DNA from: Trebouxia sp. TZW2008 | Taxonomy: Eukaryota; Chlorophyta; Trebouxiophyceae; Trebouxiales; Trebouxiaceae | Assembly (NCBI GenBank): GCA_002118135.1 | Contig: BDIU01000370.1 | Span: 1 to 64,000, forward strand | DNA: 64,000 bases | Reading direction: 5' to 3' | Shown here: piece after piece, positions 46,201-59,100 of the stretch | How the letters are laid out: the number at the start of each line of letters is the position of its first letter | Numbering within the stretch: the stretch's first letter is position 1 | The notes under the pieces: model-generated | Database searches by the model: none | What the model was told of the DNA's origin: nothing | The model's input: the letters and a program-made list of their open reading frames with translations, nothing else | Position numbers and translations under genes: made by a program

Positions 46201-49200
46201 TCATGTGTTGTACTGGGCACTGGTGATGGATTCTGCACTGTTCCTAGGGTCCCATACAGTGTGGAACCATCCGTCCTTGTCTGTACGCTCGTACGTGTGG
46301 CTGCCAAAGAAATCTCTCTGTGCCTGTACCAAGTTGGCTGGCAGACGCGCACGCCTGATGCTGTCAAAGTAGCTCAGAGAAGCTGTCATGCCGGGCATGC
46401 CAAGGCCTGCAGGCAAAAGATTTATACAAACCTAGCGAAAATAGGCAAACATATGACATGCAACCTTCTCAGCGGATTGAAGCAATTCAACAGTCTCAAC
46501 AAAGTTGAAGGTCCTGACCAAACAGCAGGCACGACGATGCACACATTGCTGATTGCATCAAACCTCCATAGCTTTGGTTCAAAGTAAGCAATAGGCTCTG
46601 GTGCCACCCTCACATACATACAGCTGTAGTGCAGAGCAAGCAGTAAGCACTAGGGGCATGTGGGCTTTCACGTGAATGTCAAATGACAGGACTCACCATT
46701 GGTGATGGCAATCTTGACGACATCTCTCCAGGCTTGCTGCCTCTCCACCAGCTTGTTGGCAAACCAGTCATCTAGGACCAGGTTTTCCAGGTCAGGGTTG
46801 CGCTTGTATGCGTTCTTGATGTCATCTAGGAAACCAGCACGGATGATACAGCCACCCTATGCAGCAGCATATTCCAATCAACGCTCAGCTGAAAAGACTT
46901 TGCTCAGCTGCTATTTGAAAAAGCTGCAATGTTCTGACACGCACTGCTGTTTGAGGACTGGTTTATATCAAGAAGATATGCACGGTTGTCTGGTTGGGTG
47001 GGTAAAAGATGTGCCATCACACGGCTCATGCAGATTGGAGCATGCACGAGGGCACAGTATTGGCTTGTGATGCTGAACATGCGTCTTGAATACTGCACAT
47101 ACCTTCCAGATACGCGTGAGCTCGCCCATCTCAATGTTCCAGCCCATGGAGATGCTCTTAGCCCGAATGATGTTCAGACCTTGGGCATATGAGCAGATCT
47201 TGCTGGCATACAGGGCTTGTCGCACTGCCTCTGAAAGTTCTGCCTTCTTGACATCGCTCTGCATTGACATCACATGTTATTGCATGATCGACGCATCTAG
47301 TGAGTTGAGCACAGCCAGAGCCCTCTCAAGACCTCAACTCAGCTCAAATCTTGCCTTGGCTTTTTCAACATGCGCCAAAGTATAACCAAACACCCCATAT
47401 CTTGTCATGCAAGGGCAACAGCAAGAAACGCTGTGTCTGCCTTTCTGCTATCTTTGCATATGAATTCTGTGGGCACCATGCATGATTTGAATGTGCTGCT
47501 AAGCAGAACAGAGCCAACATGTGCTCTGGTACAGCCAAGCATGTCCAGAAGAATGGTTCATGACACGATGTGTCTGTCAGAGCATGACAAAATTTCAGGC
47601 AAAGGTCATTCTAATGCTTGGCAACTCACAAGCTGAGAAGGAGCCTTGACGCCAAGTTTGTCATAGAATTTGGCTGCCTTGACCCGCTCATCCTTCAGCC
47701 CACTCACAAAACGGCCGTCTAGAGAGGCCTCAATGGTGGGGGCAGCCACTGACATCTCAGCAGCTTGCTGCACAGTCCACTTGCCTGCACGATTAGCATT
47801 GCATTTACAGCTGCAGACTTCCCTTACTGCACCAGTGTGTCAGTGTTTGTGAATACAATACATCCTAATTTTGGGCTGACTTACCAGTGCTTAGGACTGG
47901 ACCAGCAATGCAGCACATATAGTACATGTTGAGAGCGCAATGTCATTTTGTAATGGCAATGCATTTTTACTACAGCTGCCAACTGCATCAATGTCTGATG
48001 CACAAGAACAAGACGTTTGATTCAGCTGATTGATGACAGTCTCAGCGTCATGGGCAGGCCAGACATTGCTGCTTACAGAAGGCTTGATGTTCAGGCAATG
48101 TAAGTGGCTTGTTGCATGCACATCAAGTGACGATCTCACGAGCATGATGCCGTGACGCTGATGTTGAATGTGAGCAGAATATGAAGACTCACGCTGCAGG
48201 CAGGTATACGCCCTCTGAAAGCATACTGGTAGAGCTTGAGAATGCACTGATGCTGTACGATAATCTTACACAAGTGACCCCAGACACTTGACAGACTGAC
48301 AGTCGCAGACTAGCATGTCCCGTGTACAGATGTGTGTCTAGGCCAATGCAAGTATGCTTCTGCAGCTGAATTGTACCTGTGCCCTTCATGCCAGTCTTAT
48401 CCAGGATGCTGTCCAAGATATAGCTCTTCTCATCGTCATCCTTCTTCTTGAAGATCAGGGCTGTGATCTCAATCAAGAAACTGGACAGCTCAGTCTGCAG
48501 GCAACAATTTGCGAGTAAGATCTTCTATGAATTGTATCACAAAACACAGGCATGATAGCACACACTTGCAAATGCTTGCTGAACGTGGTATGACAATATC
48601 AGCTGTACAGTCCAACTGACCATTTATGACTTGGCGTGCTCAATCAGGTCATAAGCTCTTGCATACTTGACAAATGCACAGAAAATGGTGGTTTGCTGGA
48701 CACTGCCAAACAGCAGCAGCACTGACATGCTGACCTTGTTCCAGTCATCAAAGGCTGATGCTAGCTCCTCATTGTTGAAGCCGCCAACGGTCTTCAGCAC
48801 GTCATATGCTTCTGAGATCAGCTGCATATCTCCATATTCAATGCCATTGTGTACCATCTTGACAAAGTTGCCTGCTCCCCCGTTGCCCACATATGTGACA
48901 CAAGGCCCGTCGTCCACTTGTGCAGCAACTTTCCTCACAATGTCCTCAATGTGCTTGTAGGCATCTTCAGTGCCTCCAGGCATCAAGGAAGGGCCTGCAT
49001 ATGCACACTCAACATTCAGCTGACATGATGCTGATGGACAGCACATTGTGGATGCAATGTTGTCAATGGCATTATTGCATGACGCTGCTCGTGCATGCGC
49101 CTCAAAACTGTTAATGTATAGAGAAGCTGCAAGCTGTTAGCAGCAATGACACATTAGACATGCATGCATATCAAGATTGCCAAATTGCCTGCCTGTTGGG

Positions 49201-50256
49201 TCAGCAGCAGTCCATACAAACACCAGAATTGTTCAACTGCGAGAGTGCTGATACGCACCATTTCTGGCACCCTCCTCGCCACCTGAAACCCCCATGCCCA
49301 GGTACATCAATCCCTTCTCTGCCACCTTCTTCTGACGGTGTTCTGTGTTCTCATACCATTCATTGCCACCATCAATGATGATGTCACCCTTCTCCAACAA
49401 TGGGATCAGAAGGTCAATTGTGGACTCCACCGGAGCACCAGCCTTGACAAGCATCATGACTCGCCTGCAAGCCATAAGTGTTGTAGCCTGCATCCAACGC
49501 GCTTAGCCAAAATTCATAGCTATTCATCTGGTCTATACCTTGGCTTCTGCAAGGATTGCACAAACTCCTTCAAGTCCTCGAATCCGTGCAAGTTCTTGGA
49601 CAGCCCTGCACGTTAGTTTATCAGCCGAGCAAGTCATCGGATGCCCAACAATCAAAGTTGAAGCCTTCAGACAGTGTTCCTTCGTCGACAGCAGCGTCAT
49701 CATAGCTACCTTCTTTCTCAGCTCGCTTGACACATGCTTGTGTTTTTTCGTATGATCTGTTGTACACGGCAATGTCGAAGCCCTTTTCAGCGACGTTCAG
49801 GGCAAAATTCTGCAGTAAGCAGGCTTGTTGCTAAGACCTGCTGCTGCCAACAGATGCACAAGCCACAATGCAAAATCAATGCATTACCTGTCCCATGACG
49901 GCCAAACCGATCAATCCAATCTTAGAAGTCATTGTTTCCTGTTTCCTACAGGTGCAATGTACCAATCAATGCAAAACCGTCTGGTACTCAGGAGATCTGC
50001 AGCAGTCCACAAGTGCGTACTGTTGTGTTCTCTCTTCAATTGCTGCTACCGCTGAAATTGACACAGATCTGTATTGACGGGGTGCACGGAGTACTCTGCT
50101 GTGCTGCGTGCGCCGTTCAACAGCAAGAGGTGCGACGACGGCACGTCTATTGCTCAAGGGAACCTTTAGAGGTGTGAGCGATGCGCGCTGTGCAGCACAA
50201 GGTCTCAAACTGCCATTCACAAGATGCAATGCGCCTGCCATATGCTGCGCGTTCAA
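46201..50256 (-). CDS. 6-phosphogluconate dehydrogenase (decarboxylating), likely plastid form
   Basis: The enzyme converts 6-phosphogluconate and NADP+ to ribulose 5-phosphate, CO2 and NADPH in the oxidative pentose phosphate pathway. Exons in transcript order: 50050-50256, 49888-49938, 49710-49809, 49539-49605, 49259-49464, 48735-48994, 48377-48494, 47630-47784, 47103-47258, 46697-46856, 46201-46406. The NADP-binding motif [10 protein letters not shown] opens the catalytic part. Active-site stretches [36 protein letters not shown] and [17 protein letters not shown] follow, and the end ([20 protein letters not shown]) is typical. From the internal MTSK the protein has 490 residues, normal for the family. 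A further 5' exon encodes an Arg/Ser/Ala-rich, nearly acid-free sequence that looks like a chloroplast transit peptide and joins in frame. A cytosolic product from the internal ATG at 49932 is also possible. Confidence 0.93.
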
Positions 50257-51073
50257 CTTGTCACCAATCTCGAGACTCTACCAATTACTGCTTGCGGGCC
50301 GGCGAAGCGCGAAATGCCGGAAATTACACATTTCTTAGTCGCACAAATTGGGTGTTTCCGTGAGCAAATTTTACCAAATCTCGCAAGGGTCGTCCAGTAC
50401 TTGAGCAATACTGCAGGCAGTTGAAATTTAGGGCGCGAAAAGGACGGCATCGAGTGTCTAGCGGATTTCACGTGCAGCCCAGGGGTCAAAATTTTTCTGA
50501 CCACCGACGATTTTGCTGCCTCAGCAGTGGTGAGCAGGCCTGCCGGTTTATCGATTTGCTTACTTCATAGAAGCATGACTAAGATCCAGCTGTACACAAT
50601 AGGCCCCCAGATCAGACAACAGGCTCACAGGAAGCCAAGATGATGCACAAGTGGTATTGCGTGAGACTCCTTTGGGTTTTCACAGTCTGACATTCTGCAT
50701 AAGCTGTTGAGCTTGGGTGATTGCAGCAGCTAAAGTCAGCAGCCATGCTACACCTTCGACACCTCCCAAAACAGTGCCCTGCATCAGCAAATAAAGCCTG
50801 CCCCACTAGCTAATGACAAGCTGATCTTGCAACACATGCAAATGCAATTCAGACTGTTAAGAACATGCAGTATAGGGTTTGCCAGATTGTCATTATTTAC
50901 CTAAGTGTGCTGCGTAGACCTGACTTTGCAGTTGTATGAGACATAAGGTGATAGTGACACATTTGATGCAACACGCCTTTTGCAAGACATCATGTGTGTT
51001 TCGGGCTTTGCATCCCTCTAGAAACTTCAGACCACCCAGATCAATTTCCGTGACATTGCATACATGACCTGTG
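50257..51073. other. Upstream region of 6-phosphogluconate dehydrogenase
   Basis: About 800 bp without a supported exon. It should hold the promoter of the dehydrogenase gene (minus) and the 3' flank of the DUF2358 gene (minus). An open frame at 50893-51099 on the minus strand could be an alternative last exon of the DUF2358 gene but has no clear support. Confidence 0.4.
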
Positions 51074-52730
51074 TTAGGTCCCCAAGACAGGCAGTGCAAG
51101 GTGACTCACCGGTAGTCCATGCCCTGTCACAGCTTTAGTCAGCAATGACAACCCCACAATTGGTGCAGAGTATGTGAGGATTGGTGCAGATGCTGCCAAC
51201 CACATGCCTTTTGCATCACCCTCATGCACTGACAGCATGAATGTTTCCCATCGCGATGTAGGTGTCTTGGATGCAGGCTTCAGCAAGCGCTTCAACACTC
51301 GACCAGGTTCCACATCCCACATTTCAATATGCTTTTCTACTCGTCCTGTCTCCTGCACAAAAGATTCTGCTGCTGAGACAATCTGAGCGCAAAAGCAATG
51401 CAACATTGTGTAATGCACAAGTGCTGTCAAAGATTTGAGTTGAACTTGCTTGCAGTGCAGGCTCCCTGTGCAGCCCGAAGTCTGAACAGGGCATGCAAGC
51501 TTGCTGCAAGAGTACTGATCTTGCAGCAAGCATGCATGCCCTGTCACATTGGCAGCGATGCTCAAACTGATGACAATGCAAGACAGCAGTAGAATACCTG
51601 ACTGAACACATGGGTTGTGCCACCAGCTGCTGCCAGAAGCGGCTTCCAAGGAAGCTGCACAATGCCACTGACTCTCCACTTGGTTTCCAGCTGATTTTGA
51701 GCTTCTTGCCAGTCATATATGTCGAGTTTGACATCTTGCCTGTATGCAGCAGCACTCAAATGCATTGCTGAGCTGCCAAGCAGACTGCGGCAAGTCACAG
51801 ACAGTCAAGGTGTCAACGATGATGGCACTTACAGTAGGCCCCCGAGGTTTGAGACGTTCTTCTTGAACCTATCAACTCCCTTGAAAGATGTGAAGGGGTC
51901 AGCAAATGTGCAGTCTGGCTCATAGGCCTCCATCTCCCCCACTCCTGCAAATATCCATCACTCAGCTGATAGCAGCAAGGCAGTCACTTTGTATGTGACC
52001 TATCCTTTCTAACACAAAGTGACTTGCTAGGGATGCTGCATGGGAACTGATGCACAGAACAAGGTGGGTAATCTGGCCCTGACACATAAGCATTGCAGCA
52101 ACACAGGAATGGAGCTTGACAAGCACTTTCACCAAACTCTTGTGCAGGGGCTTAGCCTTGCAATGGTGCAGCATGATCAAGAGCGCTGCTTGGAGGAACA
52201 AGGCTGTTATGCTATGCTGGCTCTGCGGCGCAGCGCCTCACCTGTGAAAAAGTATGTTTCATCGTAGTCCCGCCTGATGCTGTCTATGATTTGCTGTCTT
52301 GTCATCTTTGCTGCATGTCATGCTACTGAGATTTCGCTGCATCGAGTTATCTGAAAGCTACCCTGCATGATAGCTCAGGGAGATGGTTGTGCACCTCAGT
52401 GTATTCGCGCGGGGCGTCGGTCCGATTTCGCTTATTGCGAAGACCAATCACGTTGCCGAACTGTTCCGCGCCGTACCAGACAGCCTTGAGACCCAGGCCT
52501 AAGTCTTCTGCACAAGAATGCACTGCGAGTGATCACTCGCAAAGTTGAAGAGGAAGAGTACACAGGATCACGCCTATAGACGAACCTGCGTCCGTTTTCC
52601 CTTTGATCGCTGCCTGACGGCCTTTTTGCGACTCGCATCGCACGGTGTTCGAACGTCGGCAGCATCGACGAGTCAAAGAGGGTCGCGAAGAGCTGGTCAA
52701 GCGACACGATTGACAATGCATAGCGCTCAT
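51074..52730 (-). CDS. DUF2358 (SnoaL-like fold) protein, probably plastid
   Basis: Exons in transcript order: 52586-52730, 52242-52310, 51833-51944, 51598-51739, 51074-51382. They give 258 residues in phase. The first exon encodes a Ser/Arg-rich transit-like sequence starting MSAMHCQSCRLTSSSRPSL. The domain begins RQQIIDSIRRDYDETYFFTG and continues GEMEAYEPDCTFADPFTSF, which is characteristic of plant and cyanobacterial DUF2358 proteins. KWRVSGIVQLPWKPLLAAAG and VEKHIEMWDVEPGRVLKRLL follow and complete the fold. The last exon reads through to a stop after LALPVLGT, although a GTGAGT donor at 51109 would allow a different ending. The biochemical function of the family is not established. Confidence 0.85.
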
Positions 52731-53141
52731 TTCGTGTATATTGCGGAAGCAATTGTGTAGCGACAACAGAATGATAGTGTCCGGCTCTCGCTTGCGCAAG
52801 TGCACTAGATCATCCGGACTCACCGTGACTCAAGGAACAGCTGACGGAAGCCCTGCACGCTGCACGCTGACTTGTACGCAACACGTGAAGCAACACGGAG
52901 GGTCACGTCCTGTTCATGCACTTGGTTTGTGCAGCTTGGAAGCTCACCTGCTGCGCTCGGCGCTGAGAGCTAATGCGCATGACAATGTTTGACTCACAGC
53001 AATGCAGTTGGTGACAGCCGTTCTACTTGGCATCTGTCTGTGAGGGTGCACACAGAACACGGCGATTCGCGACTGTAGGACCTAAAGCTCGGCAGCTGCA
53101 GCAAGCGGAAAGCTCATTTGTGTACCCCGCTCGACACCGCC
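52731..53141. promoter_or_regulatory. Compact divergent promoter, DUF2358 gene and NUP98
   Basis: The two start codons are only about 410 bp apart and face away from each other, so their promoters must share this interval. No named element could be recognised. Confidence 0.55.
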
Positions 53142-56100
53142 ATGTCCTTCGGTACCTTCAGTAAGTTTGTTCTTTTGTCAAGAAACCTGGCCTGTGCAAG
53201 CGCGCTTTCACCATCACTGATCTCTGCTTGTTATGCCAGGTTTCGGGCAGTCCCAAGCAACCCCAGCGTTTGGTCAATCATCACCGTCGTTGTTCGGGGC
53301 AGCTCCAGCAGCACCGTTCGGCGCACAGGTACGTTATTGCACCTTGTCGCACCCTTGTATGCCCTAAATCACAACCGATAAGCAAGCATGTCTTGCGTTA
53401 CAGCCTGCCAGCTCTCCTTTTGGTCAGACCGGCGGAGGACTGTTCGGGGGCTCCGCCACTCCGGTACGTCTCCTTCTAGTTTCCACTTTTGAACACAACA
53501 TTTGGCTTAGTTCCTGAGGTGTTCTGTGCAGGCATTTGGACAGCAGTCTACACCTGGCTTTGGCACTCCAGCTTCCACACCTGCATTTGGTGGCAGTTCT
53601 GGCTTTGGGGTAAACACTCTTAGCTCAGGTCACTGGTCATCTGTCTGACCTGCTCTACATGGCTGGTAGCTAATAGTGCGTGAATTTGCAGGCAGCCCCA
53701 ACATCATCATTTGGCTTTGGAGCAAGCCCTGCTTTTGGCCAGTCTGCAGTGAGTGAAGTCTTCTGCTGATCTGTCTGTATAAAAGTCATCTGCATAGATG
53801 GTGCTCATAAATGCTTGCAGCAGCTTGAACAATTCTTGCATGCTTGCAGCCAGCGTTTGGAGCACAGTCTACACCAGCTTTTGGCGCTCAGTCTGCTGCA
53901 GCCTTTGGGGCCCAATCAACACCAGCTTTTGGAAGCAGTGGCTTTGGTGCCGGTGGTGCCTTCGGTGGAGGTGCTTTTGGTGCGTCAAGACCTGCCTTTG
54001 GAGCGCAGTCAGCACCTGCATTTGGTGCAGCTCCCACGCCTTCCTTTGGCGGGAGCCCTGGTGGATTTGGTGCAGCTCCAGCAGCTTTTGGGCAAACTCC
54101 AGGTGCATCTTGAGAGTGCAGCAGCGCCTTGTGTCTGACTGCCTGAGCAGCTCTTGCCGTGCTTTACAGAACATCTGCATCTGATTGTTCCTTACTGCCT
54201 CATGCAACAAACAATTGCTTGTAGGTTTGCTGAATTCTGCAGCAAGACAGTACCAGGTGTCTCGTGTCGCAAGCTGTGTGATGTACTGATCAACCTCGCA
54301 TAGCAATTGCATGGCATCAGGCTGTATGCCTTGACACAAAATTGCTTTGCGTACAGGCTTCGGAGCTCAGCAAGCAGCCACTGGAACACGCGCTGTTCCA
54401 TGGAGGAAGACTCCATCCTCAGATTCCACCTCTGGCAGATCTGACGGCAACTACATGTCTATCACTGCCATGTCTGAGTATGCTGGCAAGTCTTTTGAAG
54501 AGCTACGCTGGGAAGACTACCAGGTAAGGCGCCTCAAGATCTGCCTTGCGTAAAATGCCATGCTGGTTGCTTGTTGAAGAGCTTTGGGCAAGCGTGAGGC
54601 GCTATCAACAAAAGGCTCTCAAATCAGCTATTCCTTGTGCCCCAACAAAGTAATGCTTGTAAGCTTGATGCCAGTCCTTATGTCACTTACTATGCTTGAA
54701 AGCTAGAAAACGTTATTGTTGTGCAAAAAGGACAGGAAAAGCTAAGAAAAAGGAGAGGCCAAGGGTGCACAAATTATCCTTCCTGTGCTGCAGGCTGGCT
54801 GCAAGGGCAACACTGGAGGTACTCCGCCTGGCAGCACAAGCTTTGGCGGTTCCACATTCGGGGCACAGTCTCCTCAGCCCTTTGGCACACCGTCATCTGG
54901 CTTTGGTGCCAGCAGCACCCCAGCTTTTGGCCAAACCTCCATGCCAGCATTTGGCGCCTCATCCTCCCCTGCCTTTGGCTCAACAGGCTTTGGCGCCAGC
55001 AGTACGCCTGCTTTTGGCGCCACCTCAACTCCCGCTTTTGGCCAGAGCAGCACTCCCGCCTTCGGCCAGACTCCTGGCTTTGGCGCACAGAGCACTCCCG
55101 CCTTTGGCAGCAGCTTTGGCGGCCAGAGCGCTCCAGCCTTTGGCGCCTCATCGTCAAACCCATTTGGGGCTCAGTCATCTCCTGCTTTTGGCAGCACTGG
55201 CTTCAACTTTGGCGGGGCCCCAGCGAGTACACCAGGCTTTGGTGCACCTCAGAGCGCCCCTGCCTTTGGCAGCACTGGCTTTGGGTTTGCCCAAAGCAGC
55301 ACACCCGCATTTGGCTCCTCTACTCCTGCCTTTGGACAGCAGCAAAGCGCCCCTGCCTTCAGCTTCAACACTGGTGGCGGGTTTGGCACACCGCAACAGT
55401 CCCCAGGCTTTGGAGCATCATCCCCAGCCACAGGTTTTGGCTCCTCTGCCCCAGCATTCGGGGGGGGTGGAATTTTTGGGAACAGTCAACAGCAACAGCA
55501 GCAGAGGCCGGGGCAGTCTGGGTTTGGTCAGTTTGGGCAGTCCAGCGCATCAGGGATCTTTGGTGGAGCCAGTGCACCAGCCTTTGGACAGAGCCAGGGT
55601 GGCGGCCTGTTTGGCTCCAGTACTCCTGCATTTGGAGGAGGAGGCATGTTTCCCACAGCCACACAGCCTGCTCAGGGTTTCAGTTCTCCTAGCTTCGGTC
55701 CAGCCAGTCAGCAACAGCCCAGCTTCCAACAGCAGCAGCAGCCACAGCTGCAGCTGGCCATTGCAGGCACAGTACTTTCCTTTGTTTCAACTGCTATCGG
55801 CACCAAGGATCTTCACGAAATTGTCACCTTGTAAAAGGGAAACTGTGGTCAAACTGTTGCATTGTGCTGTCAACAAGAGTCTCCTTATATCGAATGTCCT
55901 TGTGATGAAAGATTACTGTACCTTTCCATGCACTGCATGCAGCTGTGCTAACTTGATTGACTTCACATCCTGAACATGAAGCAGGCCAAGACTTGCATTG
56001 CTATTTGACCCTGACATGTAGACGCCACCACTGCTGTCAATCCTCAAGCTGAAGCTTTACAGTAAAGACTTGGTACAGAGCTGCTGTGCATTCAAATCAC

Positions 56101-59100
56101 CGACGCATTAATGCAGCCATTGTTGCCAGTCCTCAGTCTCAAGCCGTTACAATGAATGATTTGACACAAAGCTGTCATGTATGCAGACCCCAACGCCAAC
56201 CCCTTTGGGTTCATGCCTGAGCCCCCAAAGATCCCAGAGTATGCCACAGGGCTTGCTGCCAGGCCAGGTCTAGGCACATCATTCTCACGCAGCTCCCCGC
56301 TGCTTGTACCACGAGCCTTCAGCCGTTCCACTCCTGGCGCCACTTTTGGCAGGCCACCAGCACGTGCACGCTCCAAGTATGCTCTCAGTCCTGGTGCTTG
56401 ATGCAAGACAACGCACATGCGGCCTTGCATAGCTTTCAGTGCTTTTGAGGATTTTTGTGCAGATGCTGACAACTCTGCAAAATTGACCTACATGAAATGT
56501 TTGATTTGAACCTAATGCATGTCTTAGCTCCCCCAGTTGCCTCATCAAGATACAGCTGCTGATGAACCACCTGTATAACTTCAGCTTTCTCCTTTTCTGA
56601 TCAGAAACTATGTTGCCGACGCAACACCTCCTATCTCACACCGCACATTGTCAACAAATTTTCATCAGGGGTCTTGTGTGGGTAATAGCAGGCTACCGTG
56701 TGTCTGCAGGCCAAGTGGATCTGGGGGTGTCAGATGCAGTCAGTTCCTGCACCTGAGCCATCTCTATCTGTAGTGCTCACACCCCGCAGTGACCCTGCAG
56801 CCACTAACAAGAACTTCTGCATTTGCAGGCCAAGTAGTTCTGGGGTGTCAGATGCAGTTATTCCTGCACCCGAGCCAGCTCCATCCCTGGTGCTTACACC
56901 CCGCAGTAACCCCCGCCACCTCTTTGTGCACCACCAGCTGCCCTCAACAGAAGCCAGCCCCTCTTTCAGCCCCAGTCCAGCGGACGCTGACAAGGGCAAG
57001 GGCCGTGCTGAGTATCGTGAGGAGGATCAGCCAGGCCCTAGCAAGCCTGCTGGCCAGCAAGAGGACAATGCTGAGGGTGGGCGTTCTGTCCAGGACCAGT
57101 CTCGGCAGCAGTCAGGCCGTGCTATGCAAGAAGAGGCAGAGGAGGAGGACGGCAATGATGAGCAGCTATCAGACGCACAGGTGCTATTACCAACTACTGT
57201 TTCAACTATGAACTCTGCAACATACTGGATCGTCATTGCACGGCCAATGTCTTGTTAGAGAAAGTCACTGTGTTCATTTTTGTGACCATTTGTTTGTGCA
57301 AGCAGAGCCACAGCACTGCTGTTGGATCTGGAAAAGCCAAGTGAGCTCTTTTGCTGTGTCTATGATCATCAAGACTGCACACCAGCATCCTTGTCGTGAC
57401 TCTGCAGCCAATCAATCAATCAATCAATCAATCAATTTTACTGTCCTTGGGACCCAACAGGGGGGTCAACAGACAATATCAACAATGAAGGTGTTCACCA
57501 ACTCTGCATCACATGTTCAACAATCAAGTCTGTGTCAAAGCGGACATCCTAGATCTTCCACAAAAAACGTGCCTGACCAGTAGCAGCTGAATGCAGATCA
57601 AGCAGCTTCTGCCAATCCTGGCTGGTACAGAGTTCAGCATATCGCCTAGTGAGGCTCAGCTTGCCATGCTGGCACGCAGTGAAGGCTCAGCAGAGCTCAA
57701 GCGCATTGCCAACTTCTCAGTCACTCACAAGATGTGGGGCTCTGTCAGATGGCTGGAGCCTGTTGATATCCGCGGTCTACCTCTGAAGGACGTGGTCATC
57801 ATTGCCAAGAGCAATGTGTCTGTAAGTTCTGCTCATGCTGACATCATGCATCCTGTTTCCACCTGCTGTCTGTATACATACCGTTCCATCATTCTGTGTT
57901 TACACAGAAGATTTTGCACTGCCAAGCGGGAAGGGCATGTCGTCTGACGGTGCTGAGCCTCTTTGCATTGTGTGACATACAGTGTAAGCAAACTTGAACC
58001 ATGACAATGGTATAAACGTTGCATAGTTGATCAGACCAGCATGCAACTTGCACAATACAATGAGGTCCACAGCACATGCAGAATGGTAACTGTTTGCTTT
58101 CAGATTGCATGTCCCTTTGCATCTTCCAAAAGCTGTTTCTGTATGCTAATGGTGTCTGACATCATCTAACAACACTTTCGTACATTTTGCTGCGTGTATA
58201 CACATCTTGCCTCAAACATTGTTATCTGTACAGGTTTACCCTGAGGATGGCCCTGCAAAGCCAGACCTTGGTGACAGCCTCAACAAGCCTGCAGAGATCA
58301 GCCTGTACAAAGTTTACAAAAGAGACGCTAACAGCAATGCCGTCAAAGAGGGCCCAGAACTGGACAAATTTGTACAGAAGCTGAAGAAGACTGCCTCTAG
58401 GCAGGGCACAGAGCATGTTGACTACGATGCAGACAAGGGCATCTGGCGCTTCAGAGTTGAACACTTCAGCAGGTGATGCTCATGTCTGTGTGCGCCCCAC
58501 CAACTCTCTTATCAATGCGAGCTATACAGCCATTGCTTAGTTGGGTCATGTTTGCAGTGACTGCACCTTGTCACTGTGCTAGCTTGATTGATCCATCGAC
58601 CTTTGCACTGACTGATGTTTGCATACAATGCAATGCTTGGCTCATTTAGCAGCGCTCAAAGCAACAACATTACCAAATGCCTTTAGACCCATGTACTTGG
58701 AGGCAACATTTGCTTGCCAGAATAGTTGGTCAAATTTGGCATGACCCAATGATGAACAGCACGCTGGGCCTAGCATGCAGAAGCGTTGACATAGCTTGCT
58801 TATGTTGACGCTCTGCAAGCTAGGCCCAGCAGCCTACTCATCATGAAATGCTGTCAACTCCTCTTTCTGTACGGTCAATGAGATACCATGCCAAAAGCTT
58901 GTTTGGTCTGCTTCCAGGTATGGCTTGATTGACTCATCTGACGATGAAGACGACGGCCAAACCGAGCCAATGCAGGACAAGACACCTCCAGGCAAGACCG
59001 CACAGGCATCCAAGAGCAATGCGCCCTCAAAGGATGCTCAGAACATGGACGCTGAGGGCGGCCCTGCTGCCTCTGGCTTTGGTCTGTTTGATGAGGATGA

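Noticed and set aside
50893..51099. Possible last exon of the DUF2358 protein
   Set aside because: No clear acceptor in the right phase; the domain is already complete before the stop at 51074.
54696..55973. 425-residue plus-strand frame rich in Leu, Ala and Pro
   Set aside because: It is the alternative frame of the NUP98 FG-repeat exon; the FG frame has the family motifs.
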